Shown piece after piece: positions 10,531 to 19,811 of a stretch of DNA of 64,000 bases. Below the pieces are notes generated by a model. It searched no databases, was not told the DNA's origin, and worked only from the letters and a program-made list of their open reading frames with translations. How positions within the stretch are numbered: the first letter of the stretch is position 1; each line of letters starts with the position of its first letter. The translations under genes were made by a program, and so were the position numbers. This stretch comes from Azomonas agilis. GTDB taxonomy: Bacteria; Pseudomonadota; Gammaproteobacteria; Pseudomonadales; Pseudomonadaceae. The stretch is taken from the NCBI RefSeq assembly GCF_007830255.1, contig NZ_VLKG01000002.1, forward strand, positions 424,672-488,671, written 5' to 3'.

Positions 10531-12015
10531 TTAGAGTTTCAGTTGGCCGATGGCCTTGCCTAAACTGCCGGAAAGTGCCGCTAGCTCTGAGCTGGTATGA
10601 GCTGAAGTCTGAACTTGGCCTACGGTCTGCTCACTCACATCTCGAATCCCGCCTACCAAATGGCTCAGATCGGTAGCTGCTTGAGCTTGTTCACGAGCGG
10701 CTACAGCGATTTGAGTATTACTTTCGCGAATTTGGCTAACAGATTGGGTAATGGCCTCTAAAGCTTGATTAGCCTCATGGGCTTCCTGAGCACAGAGATC
10801 AGCACGGGATGAGCTGTCTTGCATAGACTGAACAGCCTCATGGGTGCGCTCTTGCAGCTCTAACACCATATGCGTGATTTCATCCGTTGAATCCTGAACC
10901 CGACGGGCAAGATTGCGCACTTCATCCGCTACCACCGCAAAACCTCGGCCCATATCACCTGCACGAGCGGCTTCAATCGCCGCATTGAGGGCCAGTAAGT
11001 TAGTCTGCTCCGCAATACCATGAATCACATTAACGACCGTATTGATTTTTTGGCTGTCCTCAGCCAGCTTCTGAATAGTCGCTGCTGTACTTTGAACGCC
11101 GGTAGAAAGCGTACCAATGGATTTTTCAACCCGAGAAACCACCCGTTGTCCTTCATGGCTGAGGTGATCTGCTGTTTGCGATTGAGCACGAGTATCGTCA
11201 GCATGCTGAGCGATTTGCTGTACGGTAGAACTCATTTGCTGAATGGCCACTACCGCCTGATCCGTTTGCTGTTGTTGGCTATGCATTCCTTGATGCACTT
11301 TGCGCATATTTTGGGTGAATTGCTGGGTACTTTGATCCAGTTGTTGAGCTGCCTCGGTAACCGTACGCACAATGCGGCGATATCCCGCCTGCATGGTGTT
11401 AAAGGCTTCTGCCATCTGGCCAACTTCGTCATGACCATTGACTAGAACCTTGGCAGAGAGATCACCGGTGCGCTCCACATGCAGCATTACATCTTTGAGC
11501 GCATTCAGGTGTTGTAGCAAAAATCGGATTAAAATCTGCGAAAACGCCAGCAGTATGGTCATTAATAAGGCCACCATGCCCGCATAGTTCAATAAATGGT
11601 CGAGCAGTATTTGACCCATAGGTGGGGCTAGGGCAGTAACAGCAAGCTTTTGTCCGCTGTTGTGTTGAATCAGCTGCGCTCCAACCAGACTGGGTTCAGA
11701 AGAAAAAATGCGAGTTGGGTTGTCTGCTTGAACCCACCCTAGCGTGTTTTCTAACGAAATTCCCCCGACTTTCACCGTTTGGCTTGGTTGAAATCTATGT
11801 ACTGATTTGGGCAGCTCTCTGGGGAGCGCTTCTGATGCAGGCCATAGGCTAAGCACCTGCGCTAACTGTTGTGCTGCCCGGATAGAGTCCTGTTCGCGGG
11901 TGTTTTGCTCAAGGTGGATGGCATAAAAAACCAGCAGTAGCGTGGTGATGAAGGCGACCATATTGACCGCCCAAAACTTGTACTTCAGAGATAGATCTTC
12001 CACACGAATGCCCAT
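10531..12015 (-). CDS. Methyl-accepting chemotaxis protein
   Basis: A 494-residue chemoreceptor. The first membrane helix is at about residues 17-36, a small periplasmic sensing region of roughly 100 residues follows, and the second helix is near 142-166. A HAMP linker leads to the long coiled-coil signalling domain. The hairpin tip reads [20 protein letters not shown] followed by [13 protein letters not shown], the signature bound by CheA/CheW. No pentapeptide for CheR docking is seen at the C-terminus. I used the ATG at 12015, which has AGGGA 5 nt upstream, rather than the TTG four codons earlier. The ligand is not predictable. Confidence 0.92.
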   Translation of the reverse strand: MGIRVEDLSLKYKFWAVNMVAFITTLLLVFYAIHLEQNTREQDSIRAAQQLAQVLSLWPASEALPRELPKSVHRFQPSQTVKVGGISLENTLGWVQADNPTRIFSSEPSLVGAQLIQHNSGQKLAVTALAPPMGQILLDHLLNYAGMVALLMTILLAFSQILIRFLLQHLNALKDVMLHVERTGDLSAKVLVNGHDEVGQMAEAFNTMQAGYRRIVRTVTEAAQQLDQSTQQFTQNMRKVHQGMHSQQQQTDQAVVAIQQMSSTVQQIAQHADDTRAQSQTADHLSHEGQRVVSRVEKSIGTLSTGVQSTAATIQKLAEDSQKINTVVNVIHGIAEQTNLLALNAAIEAARAGDMGRGFAVVADEVRNLARRVQDSTDEITHMVLELQERTHEAVQSMQDSSSRADLCAQEAHEANQALEAITQSVSQIRESNTQIAVAAREQAQAATDLSHLVGGIRDVSEQTVGQVQTSAHTSSELAALSGSLGKAIGQLKL

Positions 12016-12069
12016 GTCTTCCCTCAATTGTTATTCAATCGACAATAAACACCACTGCATGGGGGTATT

Positions 12070-12246
12070 ATGTCTGAACGGAGAAAAAGCAGAAATTTTC
12101 TTAGGTTAAAATATTTGATGGATGCCCTATTTTTGCCGGTGGAAAACAAGGAGTACCGATTTGAGTGCCCGGTTTTGGATATGGATCAACAAATAAGCGC
12201 AAAGATTTCTGTAAAACCTGAAATGGGCCGCTTGGTGAACCTTTAG
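12070..12246 (+). CDS. Possible 58-residue small protein, unknown
   Basis: A 58-codon frame from an ATG at 12070 to TAG lies in the otherwise empty 400-bp gap between the chemoreceptor and the MltF-like gene. The product is basic at the N-terminus (MSERRKSRNFLRLKYLMDAL) with a mixed C-terminal half. A G-run sits just upstream but spacing is short for a ribosome binding site. I do not recognise it; it may be a decayed gene or chance. The rest of the gap (12247-12422) is non-coding and shows nothing definite. Confidence 0.25.
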   Translation: MSERRKSRNFLRLKYLMDALFLPVENKEYRFECPVLDMDQQISAKISVKPEMGRLVNL

Positions 12247-12422
12247 AGACATCAACAGTCCTTGTAATGCTTGCTGATTAAAGTGAGGAGAATCCCCGTT
12301 AGTTATTGATATGCGGCGCCCCTGTTACGGAATATTCACTCGGATCGTTACATTTAAGGCACAAGGGTATTTAGGTCGCGCACGTATCACAACTCTATTA
12401 ATAGATTAGTAGGATCGTTTGA

Positions 12423-13820
12423 ATGTCACGACTTAGCACTACTTTGGCCGCAGTATGTTGGCTATCAATTTCAAGCCCTATTTGGGCGGCCCCCGTTGGG
12501 CCGGCAGAGTTTACCCCCAGCCAAAACGCACAAATCCGCGATTTAGAGCAGATTCGTCGCTCTGGAGAACTGCGTGTATTGGTGAATCAAAGCCGCAACA
12601 GCTCAGGAGAGGTAAAGGGGCAAGCTATTGGTGTGGAGGCGGTTCGCTTGCGGGCTTTTATTCAGCATTTGAACCAGCAAGGTGGAGCCAATCAGAAAAA
12701 GAAAATTTCCTTACGCTTGATTCCAAAGCCTAAAGACCAACTGTTGGGCGCTTTGCAACGCGGGGAGGGGGATATGGTCGCTCCCGGTGAGTTATTAGAT
12801 GCCTCACGGATGCCGCAAGTGGTGCCTAGTCGTTCCATTGTGTCGCAAGTACCGATGGTTCTGGTGACAGGCGCTCAACGCGCTTCCAGTTTAGATCGGT
12901 TGTCTGGGCAATCACTGGCATTGTCACCGGGGAGTGCTGCGGGAGCCGCTTTGACGCGTGTGAATCGCCAACTGATCAGTCAAAAAAAATCCCCTGTAAG
13001 GGTGGAGTGGGTTGATCCTAGTTTAGCGGTAGAAGATGTTTTAGAGATGGTACAGGCCGGCATCTATCCCGCAACTCTTGTAGAAAAAACCATTGCCGAG
13101 CGTTGGTTAAAGGTGATGCCTAAGTTGCGCCTAGGCACAGAGGTACGTCTGGACAACCTGCAAGATATGCATTGGTTTTTCCGTAATGACTCAGGACAGC
13201 TACAAGCAAGTGCCGATCAGTTTTTGAGGGATTATCGGGCTCCTGCTAACCAAGATGCGGCCTTTAACCAAGTTTATAGCGGTCTATATCGTGTGCATCA
13301 GCCCCTAGACTCAGTGGGGCGTGAGCGTTTGGAGCGTGTGCGCCCAACCTTGCAACGTTACGCCGATAAGCATCAGATGGACTGGTTGGGTTTAGCGGCT
13401 TTGGCCTTTAAAGAGTCTACCTTAAACCCTTCTGCACGCGGTGCTTCAGGGGCTGTGGGGTTGATGCAAGTTACCCCGAGTGCAGCGCGTAGTGTTGGAG
13501 TCAGCGGTATTCATCAGCTAGATAACAACGTGCAAGCCAGTGCACGTTATCTGGCGGATATTCGGCGTAAATTCTTCTCCAGCCCTAAGCTAAACGAGCG
13601 TGAGCGATTAGCCTTTACTTTGGCTGCTTATAATCTTGGCCCTCAACGGGTACAAAAACTGCGTGATGAAGCCCAACGCCGTGGACTCAATCCAAATCAA
13701 TGGTTTTTCCAAGTGGAGCGTATTGCTATGGAAACCGTGGGCATGGGCGTTGTGAGTTATGTAAACAGCGTGAATAAGTATTTTCTAGCTTATGCGCGTG
13801 AGCGGCGGGCCCTGGAGTGA
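12423..13820 (+). CDS. MltF-like lytic transglycosylase with solute-binding domain
   Basis: A 465-residue exported protein that should cleave peptidoglycan glycan chains. A signal peptide (SRLSTTLAAVCWLSISSPIWA) covers residues 2-22. Residues 50-275 resemble a bacterial solute-binding domain (IRRSGELRVLVNQS; GDMVAPGELL). The C-terminal SLT domain has the presumed catalytic Glu near residue 331 in FKESTLNPSARGASGAVGLM followed by QVTPSAA, and the late AAYNLGP motif. This domain order matches MltF. The start is the only ATG before the signal peptide, with TAGGA upstream. It converges on greB, 9 bp away. Confidence 0.88.
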   Translation: MSRLSTTLAAVCWLSISSPIWAAPVGPAEFTPSQNAQIRDLEQIRRSGELRVLVNQSRNSSGEVKGQAIGVEAVRLRAFIQHLNQQGGANQKKKISLRLIPKPKDQLLGALQRGEGDMVAPGELLDASRMPQVVPSRSIVSQVPMVLVTGAQRASSLDRLSGQSLALSPGSAAGAALTRVNRQLISQKKSPVRVEWVDPSLAVEDVLEMVQAGIYPATLVEKTIAERWLKVMPKLRLGTEVRLDNLQDMHWFFRNDSGQLQASADQFLRDYRAPANQDAAFNQVYSGLYRVHQPLDSVGRERLERVRPTLQRYADKHQMDWLGLAALAFKESTLNPSARGASGAVGLMQVTPSAARSVGVSGIHQLDNNVQASARYLADIRRKFFSSPKLNERERLAFTLAAYNLGPQRVQKLRDEAQRRGLNPNQWFFQVERIAMETVGMGVVSYVNSVNKYFLAYARERRALE

Positions 13821-13829
13821 GCCCGCTAT

Positions 13830-14327
13830 TTACTCGTAGTCAATCTGGGTGACATACCAGCTTTGTATTCCCGTAGGTGTGTTCACTTGAACTTCAGCAT
13901 CCCGTGTTTTACCCAGTAAGGCACGGGATAACGGGGCATCAATACTGATAAGCCCCTGTTTAAGGTCAAGTTCATCCGGGCCTACGATGCGGTAACGCTG
14001 CTCGGTTCCCTGCTCATCTTCCAAAGTAACCCAAGCGCCAAAGTAAATCCGCTCTGGGTCGGCAGGGGGTTCCTGAACGACCTTGAGTTGTTCTAAGCGC
14101 TTGGTTAAGAAACGCACCCGGCTGTCGATTTCGCGCAGCATTTTTTTGCCGTAGGTGTATTCGGCATTTTCAGAGCGATCTCCTTGAGCAGCGGCCTCAG
14201 TGACCGCCTGTGTCACTTTGGGGCGTTTAACGTGCCAAAGCTCGTGCAGTTCTTGGCGCAGCTTGGCTTCTCCTACAGGCGTAATCAGAGGCGTTCCTGC
14301 TGTACGGGGTGGACGATAGCGGCTCAT
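13830..14327 (-). CDS. greB: GreB transcription elongation factor
   Basis: A 165-residue GreA/GreB-family factor that reactivates backtracked RNA polymerase by stimulating transcript cleavage. The N-terminal coiled coil holds the acidic tip region with GDRSENAEYTYGKK near residues 48-61, and the C-terminal FKBP-like domain follows. The TYGKK sequence and the basic N-terminal segment fit GreB better than GreA. The gene starts 3 bp after the ybbP-like stop codon, so it is probably the last gene of the ybbA-ybbP-greB transcript. Confidence 0.92.
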   Translation of the reverse strand: MSRYRPPRTAGTPLITPVGEAKLRQELHELWHVKRPKVTQAVTEAAAQGDRSENAEYTYGKKMLREIDSRVRFLTKRLEQLKVVQEPPADPERIYFGAWVTLEDEQGTEQRYRIVGPDELDLKQGLISIDAPLSRALLGKTRDAEVQVNTPTGIQSWYVTQIDYE

Positions 14328-14330
14328 GGA

Positions 14331-16844
14331 TCAGTGTTCACGTAATAACTCAAGGGGGCTAGCCCGCAGCACTCGGTTGGTACCCAGTAGGCCCGCAGCA
14401 CTGATGATTAGGGCTCCTAATAGGGGAAGACAGAGTAACCAAGGATGCGGTTGCCAATCCATACCCAATAGCTTGTGATACAAAATGGCAGTGATCAGTT
14501 CACAGCCTAAAAAGGCTATAAAACCACTGGCTGCACCCAAGAACGCAAATTCGGTTAAACGGGCTCGTTGTAATAACTGACGTTGTGCTCCTAAAGCGCG
14601 CAAAATGGCTCCTTGGCGCATGCGCTCATCCAAAGTCGCTAAAAGTCCTGCCAGCAGTAGAATCACGCCTGCTGCCAAAACAAATACCAATAGACTCTCT
14701 ACTGCTAAGGATACTTGCGCCAAAATACTTTGCAGTTGGGCCAGCAAAGCATCCACTTGAATCAAGGTAACGCTCGGAAAATCCCGCGCTAACTGCACTA
14801 AGGCGGTATTGGCCTGAGCAGATAGGTAAAAACTGGTCATGTAGGTGGTGGCCAATCCCTCTAAAGATCCCGGCTCGAAAATAACGTAAAAGTTGGGTTG
14901 AAGGCTGTCCCAGTTTACAGAGCGCAGGCTACTGACCTGTACCTCCCGTTGCTCACTCCCAAAATCGAAGGTGAGGCGATCTTGGAGCTTAATACCTAAG
15001 CTTTCAGCCAGCTCCGCATCTAAAGACACACGCGAAAGTTCCTTATTGGGCGTAGAGGGCCACCAGGTTCCAGACAGCAACTGGTTGCCCAAAGGTAATT
15101 CTTGGCTCCAAGTGACATTAAGCTCCCTGCGAATGGCCCGTTCACCCTGTGAATCAGGGCGCGCCCGCTGCTCAGCCGATGAGCCATTAATCTGAGTGAG
15201 GCGACCGCGAATGACCGGGTATAGGCTAGGCGTTTGTCCGGTGACTTGGTCGATACGCTGACTAAACGCCTGTTGCTCGTCAGGTTGGATATTGATGGCG
15301 AATTGGTTGGGAGCCTGTTCGGGTAATTGTTCACGCCAATTACTGATCAGCTCAGCGCGCAACAAAATGATCAGCGCCATACTGAGCAAAATAAGCCCGA
15401 AAGCTAACACCTGCCCTACGGTGCTGAGGGAATGGCGAATCAGTTGCCCCAATCCTAAACGCCAATGCAGCGGGGCTTGTTGTAGGGCATTTTTGAGCGC
15501 TTTAAGTCCCCAAAGTAGCGCTGCTCCAACTACTACGGCGATTATACAAGCCCCTCCTAGTACCACAAAAATAAGCTGAGTATCTAACCTCAGTTGCCAC
15601 ATCAGGATGAGCAGTGCGATTAATGCAGATCCTTGAGCTAACCAGCGGCTGATAGGCATTGGTAGTGAGTCTTGGCGTAAAATTCTGGCGGGTGGAACCT
15701 GTCCTAGCGCTGCTAATGGCGGTAAGGCAAAGCCAATTAGCATGGTAAATCCTGTACTGAGCCCCAGTAGCGCAGGCCCTAATCCTGTGGGGGGCAGCTC
15801 AACCTGCACTAGGTTGCGTACTAGGTAAAACACAAAATATTGGAAAGCCCAGCCGAGGATGGCTCCGATCACGCCTGCTCCCAACCCTAAGGCTCCCAGT
15901 TGTACGGCATACAGTGACAGGCTCTGTGAACTGGTTTGTCCTAGGCAGCGCAGTAAGGCACAGGCATCTAAGCGACGATTAGCAAAACGGGTAGCCGCTA
16001 AAGCCACCGCAATACCCGATAGTAAGAGGGTAATGAGGCTGGCTAAATTCAGGTAATGCTCTGCCCGTTGTAAGGCAGTGCCCACCCGTTGTCCGCTACT
16101 TTCTTTAACCCCTTGAACGCGCTGTCCCGGTTCTAAATGGGCTTCTAAATACTCTTGGTATTTTTCTAGGGCGGGAGGCGATCCAGCCCAAAGATCGCGA
16201 TACCGCACGCGACTGCCTGGTTGAACGACATCTGTGGCGGGTAAGTCGTCTAAATGCATCAATACATGGGGCATCAGGCTGTAAATATCAGCGGCTTGAT
16301 CGGGTTCTTGGGTGAGGATGCGGGTTACTTTCAGGGAAATACGCCCGATTTCAATCAGATCCCCTAAGTGAACATTAAGCGCATCCAACAGACGCTGTTC
16401 GGCCCAGACTTCGCCGGGTTGCGGATAGCCCCCGCTTTGGGGCGCTGGGTCAGCCGCTGTTTGGCTGATTATCTGACCGCGTAGCGGGTAGGCCGCATCC
16501 GCCGCCTTAATGCTGGATAGCTGTAAATACTGCTCCGTGGAAACGACAGAGGAAAATTCCACGACATGGGCATGTTGCAACCCTAGGTTTAGACTTGCCT
16601 CTATTTGTTGTGGCGTGGCCGCCTGCGCACCGCTTAAACGCAGATCAGCACCCATGAACTCAGCGGCTTGCCCCTGCATGCTGGCTTTTAGACGAGCACT
16701 CAAGTAACCAATGGAGGTGCTGGTCGCCACGGCGATCACGATGGCCAAAAACAGGATATGAATTTCGCTGCTGCGCCGCTCACGCCACAGTTGACGAAGG
16801 CCCAGCATTAGGCGGTGTAGGCTAGTACGAATGATGGACTGCAT
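14331..16844 (-). CDS. ybbP: YbbP-like ABC transporter permease (FtsX/MacB type)
   Basis: An 837-residue permease with the duplicated FtsX-like layout. There is an N-terminal membrane helix (about residues 26-46), a large periplasmic domain, three or four helices around 265-380, further helices to about 490, a second periplasmic domain, and a final helix group from about 720 to the end. With the preceding ATPase it should form a MacB/LolCDE-like exporter that works on the outer face of the inner membrane. The start overlaps the ybbA stop by one base (TGATG). The transported substrate of this family is not established. Confidence 0.87.
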   Translation of the reverse strand: MQSIIRTSLHRLMLGLRQLWRERRSSEIHILFLAIVIAVATSTSIGYLSARLKASMQGQAAEFMGADLRLSGAQAATPQQIEASLNLGLQHAHVVEFSSVVSTEQYLQLSSIKAADAAYPLRGQIISQTAADPAPQSGGYPQPGEVWAEQRLLDALNVHLGDLIEIGRISLKVTRILTQEPDQAADIYSLMPHVLMHLDDLPATDVVQPGSRVRYRDLWAGSPPALEKYQEYLEAHLEPGQRVQGVKESSGQRVGTALQRAEHYLNLASLITLLLSGIAVALAATRFANRRLDACALLRCLGQTSSQSLSLYAVQLGALGLGAGVIGAILGWAFQYFVFYLVRNLVQVELPPTGLGPALLGLSTGFTMLIGFALPPLAALGQVPPARILRQDSLPMPISRWLAQGSALIALLILMWQLRLDTQLIFVVLGGACIIAVVVGAALLWGLKALKNALQQAPLHWRLGLGQLIRHSLSTVGQVLAFGLILLSMALIILLRAELISNWREQLPEQAPNQFAINIQPDEQQAFSQRIDQVTGQTPSLYPVIRGRLTQINGSSAEQRARPDSQGERAIRRELNVTWSQELPLGNQLLSGTWWPSTPNKELSRVSLDAELAESLGIKLQDRLTFDFGSEQREVQVSSLRSVNWDSLQPNFYVIFEPGSLEGLATTYMTSFYLSAQANTALVQLARDFPSVTLIQVDALLAQLQSILAQVSLAVESLLVFVLAAGVILLLAGLLATLDERMRQGAILRALGAQRQLLQRARLTEFAFLGAASGFIAFLGCELITAILYHKLLGMDWQPHPWLLCLPLLGALIISAAGLLGTNRVLRASPLELLREH

Positions 16845-17533
16845 CAGGCTACTCCATGCTCTGAGACCTGTCGGCCTCCTTCTAGCCGTAACTGTTTTTG
16901 ACAGCGTTGGGCTAAGCGTTCTTCGTGGGTAACTAACACAAGGGTCGTGCCCTGTTCGTCATTCAATTCGAACAGTAGATCGCTGATGTGCTGACCTGTG
17001 GCTCGGTCTAAATTCCCGGTGGGTTCATCGGCAAATAAGATTTTGGGTTGACAGGCAAAAGCGCGTGCTAGGGCTACTCGTTGTTGTTCACCACCGGAAA
17101 GCTGGCGAGGATAATGGTGTAGGCGTTTACCTAATCCAACCCGTTCTAACAGCGCGGTAGCCTGTTGGCGCGGCTGGCTGCTTCTTTGTTCCAACTCCAG
17201 AGGTAGCATGACATTTTCGAGCGCGGTCAGGCTTTCGAGCAGTTGAAAAGATTGGAATACAAAACCTACCTGTTCTGCGCGTACCCGTGCCCGTTGGTCT
17301 TCATTGAGCTGCCCTAAATCATATCCGGCCAAAGCTACGCTGCCTTGGGAGGGGAGATCCAATCCAGCGAGTAGTCCCAGTAAGGTGGATTTACCAGAGC
17401 CAGAGGTACCCACAATGGCTAGGCTGTCGCCTGCCTCTAACTGAAAAGAGATGTCATCTAAGATACACAGATTGCCTTCCTCGATGGATACCACTTTGCT
17501 AAGGTGCCGAGCACTAAGAATGCAGTGAGTCAT
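16844..17533 (-). CDS. ybbA: YbbA-like ABC transporter ATP-binding protein (LolD/MacB family)
   Basis: A 229-residue ATPase with Walker A GTSGSGKSTLLGLLAGLD near residues 42-59, Q-loop VGFVFQSFQLL, signature LSGGEQQRVALARAF, Walker B ILFADEPTGNLD and switch histidine VTHEE. It powers the adjacent YbbP permease. The ATG at 17533 lies only 12 bp from the divergent tesA start, so the two genes' 5' regions must overlap and each promoter lies inside the neighbouring gene. Confidence 0.92.
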   Translation of the reverse strand: MTHCILSARHLSKVVSIEEGNLCILDDISFQLEAGDSLAIVGTSGSGKSTLLGLLAGLDLPSQGSVALAGYDLGQLNEDQRARVRAEQVGFVFQSFQLLESLTALENVMLPLELEQRSSQPRQQATALLERVGLGKRLHHYPRQLSGGEQQRVALARAFACQPKILFADEPTGNLDRATGQHISDLLFELNDEQGTTLVLVTHEERLAQRCQKQLRLEGGRQVSEHGVA

Positions 17534-17545
17534 TGGAGAGGTCCG

Positions 17546-18157
17546 ATGCGTAAAGGGTTACTCGGAGTGGCCTTCCTGCTGCTTTGTGCTATGCAAGGCG
17601 CACTGGCTGGAACACTTTTAGTGGTGGGAGATAGTATCAGTGCTGGTTTTGGCCTGAAAACAGGGCAGGGTTGGGTGTCTTTGTTGCAAGAGCGTTTAAA
17701 GGAGCAGGCCGCGGACTGGGTAGTTGTCAACGCCTCAATCAGCGGCGACACCACAGCCGGTGGCCTGTCCCGCTTGCCGAAGTTATTGGATCAACACCAA
17801 CCTGAAGTGGTTATTTTAGAGCTTGGAGGTAATGATGGCTTACGAGGACAAGCCCTCAATAAAATGCAACAAAATCTTGCGACTATGATTGATTTATCTC
17901 AAACACAGGGTGCTTCCGTTTTGCTGCTGGGTATGCGTTTGCCACCTAATTTAGGCGTGCGTTACACCCAGAGTTTTGCACAGGTTTTCGACGCACTGGC
18001 TGAGGGCAAAAAGGTGGCTTATTTGCCCTTTTTGCTAGAGCGTGTTTGGGATCAGCCAGGCTTAATGCAGTCGGATGGCATCCATCCCACGGCCCAAGCA
18101 CAAGAGATATTGCTGGACAACGTATGGCCAGAATTACACCCCTTGCTACAGAAGTAG
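17546..18157 (+). CDS. tesA: TesA, periplasmic GDSL esterase/lysophospholipase
   Basis: A 203-residue SGNH/GDSL hydrolase (thioesterase I/arylesterase). A signal peptide covers about residues 1-21. Block I has the catalytic Ser in VVGDSISAGFG, block III is ELGGNDGLRG, and block V with the catalytic Asp and His is SDGIHP. I used the ATG at 17546 with GGAGAG upstream, because an in-frame start 42 nt earlier would mask the signal peptide and overlap ybbA. Divergent ybbA/tesA pairs are common in gammaproteobacteria. Confidence 0.92.
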   Translation: MRKGLLGVAFLLLCAMQGALAGTLLVVGDSISAGFGLKTGQGWVSLLQERLKEQAADWVVVNASISGDTTAGGLSRLPKLLDQHQPEVVILELGGNDGLRGQALNKMQQNLATMIDLSQTQGASVLLLGMRLPPNLGVRYTQSFAQVFDALAEGKKVAYLPFLLERVWDQPGLMQSDGIHPTAQAQEILLDNVWPELHPLLQK

Positions 18158-18283
18158 TGGATGAGCTTCAGGTAATTACGTCATTCAAATATTATACTAG
18201 CGCCTAAGCAACCCTGATGAGTCCACTGGGGTTGATGTCGCATTAATTTCTGGTCATTGTCCATTTACTCAAGGATCTGTCTG

Positions 18284-19297
18284 ATGTGGTCGCATCCGTC
18301 TGCAATTGCCCGTTATTTTGGGCTTTCCATCTTGCTGGCTGGTTCCTGCGAGGCATTAGAACTGCCTCTGCCGCCTCCGGGGCAAGATGTTGTAGGGGAG
18401 ATTCAGGTCATCAAAGCCAAGTATGAGGATACCTTTGCCTCTTTGGGTGAGCGCTATGAGCTGGGTTATTTGGAGTTAGTGGCTGCAAACCCCGGCGTTG
18501 ATCCTTGGCTACCGGGTGAGGGTAAAGACATTATTTTGCCCACCCGTTTCATATTGCCTTCGGTTGAGCGTGAAGGAATTGTGATTAATTTGGCTGAGTA
18601 CCGGATGTATTACTTTCCGGCGGGCAAAAACGTAATGCATACCTATCCTTTAGGTATTGGGCGTGAAGGTTGGCAATCTCCCATAGCCGTTACCAGCATT
18701 GTTGGTAAAACGCCTAACCCAGCTTGGTATCCACCCGCTTCCATTCGTGCTGAACATGCAGAGGCAGGAGATCCTTTACCGACTGTAGTGCCAGCGGGGC
18801 CAGATAATCCCTTAGGGCCGTTTAAATTTAACCTAGGTTTATCGGGTTATTTGATCCATGGCTCTAATAAAAAGTTTGGAATTGGCATGCGAGTCAGTCA
18901 TGGCTGTTTCCGTATGCTAAACAATAATGTTTTAGAGTTGGCGCAGATAGCTAATGTGGGAACTAAAGTCCGGATCATTGATGAGCCTTATAAGTTTGGT
19001 TTAGATGATGGCAAGCTTTACTTAGAGGTGCATGCACCTCTTGAAGAAACAGAGACTCCTACACTTTCAGTATTAGATAAGAATGCCAACATTGTTAGTT
19101 CGTTGTTGAAATTTGAACAAAGCGTACCCAACTTACGTTTGGATTGGGAAATAGTCCGTGAAGTAGTAGCGGCAGAAGAAGGAATACCGATCCTCATTGC
19201 TGAGCCTAAGGACACAGTGGCCACTAATGGCAATGTTGATCCCCTGAGCACCGCTGATCAGGCTACCGAACAGCCGCTCCCCAACGGGGGAATTTAA
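18284..19297 (+). CDS. Exported L,D-transpeptidase with LysM-like domain
   Basis: A 337-residue ErfK/YbiS/YcfS-type enzyme that cross-links peptidoglycan or attaches lipoprotein to it. The signal peptide ends in a small-residue region near residue 25 (LLAGSCEA), and the Cys there could be a lipobox-like site, though the context is weak. A LysM-like segment (GERYELGYLELVAANPGVDPW) lies near 52-72. The YkuD domain carries the catalytic motif HGSNKKFGIGMRVSHGCFRM with Cys near 208. I used the ATG at 18284, preceded by AAGGA, rather than an upstream TTG. The C-terminal 80 residues are beyond the catalytic domain and have no recognised role. Confidence 0.88.
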   Translation: MWSHPSAIARYFGLSILLAGSCEALELPLPPPGQDVVGEIQVIKAKYEDTFASLGERYELGYLELVAANPGVDPWLPGEGKDIILPTRFILPSVEREGIVINLAEYRMYYFPAGKNVMHTYPLGIGREGWQSPIAVTSIVGKTPNPAWYPPASIRAEHAEAGDPLPTVVPAGPDNPLGPFKFNLGLSGYLIHGSNKKFGIGMRVSHGCFRMLNNNVLELAQIANVGTKVRIIDEPYKFGLDDGKLYLEVHAPLEETETPTLSVLDKNANIVSSLLKFEQSVPNLRLDWEIVREVVAAEEGIPILIAEPKDTVATNGNVDPLSTADQATEQPLPNGGI

Positions 19298-19385
19298 GCT
19301 ATGCTGAATAACAGGGAGGAAAGGCACAGTTCTAAGTGGATGTGTGTCGGGCAAATCACCTACACGCAGACGAGCAGGGGGAGAT

Positions 19386-19658
19386 ATGGCAACAGTTCCT
19401 TTTGATATTGTGCACAATCAAGAACAGCACCGCTTTGAGACCCATATAGATGGGCACTGCGCTTACTTAGCCTATGCTGATTTAGGCAAGCAGACACTAG
19501 ACTTTTATCGAACTTTTGTTCCCGATACTTTGCGCGGCTTAGGGATTGCTGCTGCTTTAACAGCACAGGCTCTGGATTTTGCACAACGGGAGGGCTACAG
19601 CGTAATTCCTTCCTGTTCTTATGTAGATGCTTATATTAAGCGCCATGTAACACACTGA
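19386..19658 (+). CDS. Small GNAT-type N-acetyltransferase
   Basis: A 90-residue protein of the short GCN5-related acetyltransferase family (YjdJ/NATD1-like). It shows the strand pair HIDGHCAYLAYADLG, the acetyl-CoA loop PDTLRGLGIAAALTAQALDFA and the terminal CSYVDAYIKRH. The ATG at 19386 has GGGGGAG 3 nt upstream and gives the standard length. The substrate is unknown. Confidence 0.85.
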   Translation: MATVPFDIVHNQEQHRFETHIDGHCAYLAYADLGKQTLDFYRTFVPDTLRGLGIAAALTAQALDFAQREGYSVIPSCSYVDAYIKRHVTH

Positions 19659-19723
19659 ATTTTTTTGTGTTTATTTTATAGGCTTAACATGTTTTTATCA
19701 AAAAGTTTGAATCGGATTGACGA

Positions 19724-19751
19724 TTAAGAAAGTACAAAAGTCTGATACAAT
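19724..19751 (+). promoter_or_regulatory. Probable sigma-70 promoter for sigX
   Basis: TTAAGA (19724-19729), a 16-bp spacer and TACAAT (19746-19751) form a plausible promoter. The -10 is good and preceded by TG two bases upstream; the -35 is weak. It is the best candidate in the 150-bp gap before sigX. Confidence 0.45.
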
Positions 19752-19775
19752 ATGGGAGCCATCTTTTTGGGATGG

Positions 19776-19811
19776 ATGGTGAATAACTCGCGGACTGGCC
19801 AAACGTCTTGA
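19776..19811 (+). CDS. Possible 11-residue leader peptide overlapping the sigX start
   Basis: An ATG at 19776, preceded by GGGATGG, opens an 11-codon frame (MVNNSRTGQTS) whose TGA overlaps the TTG start codon of sigX. The sigX TTG has no clear ribosome binding site of its own, so terminating ribosomes could restart there. This is inferred from arrangement only. Confidence 0.35.
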   Translation: MVNNSRTGQTS

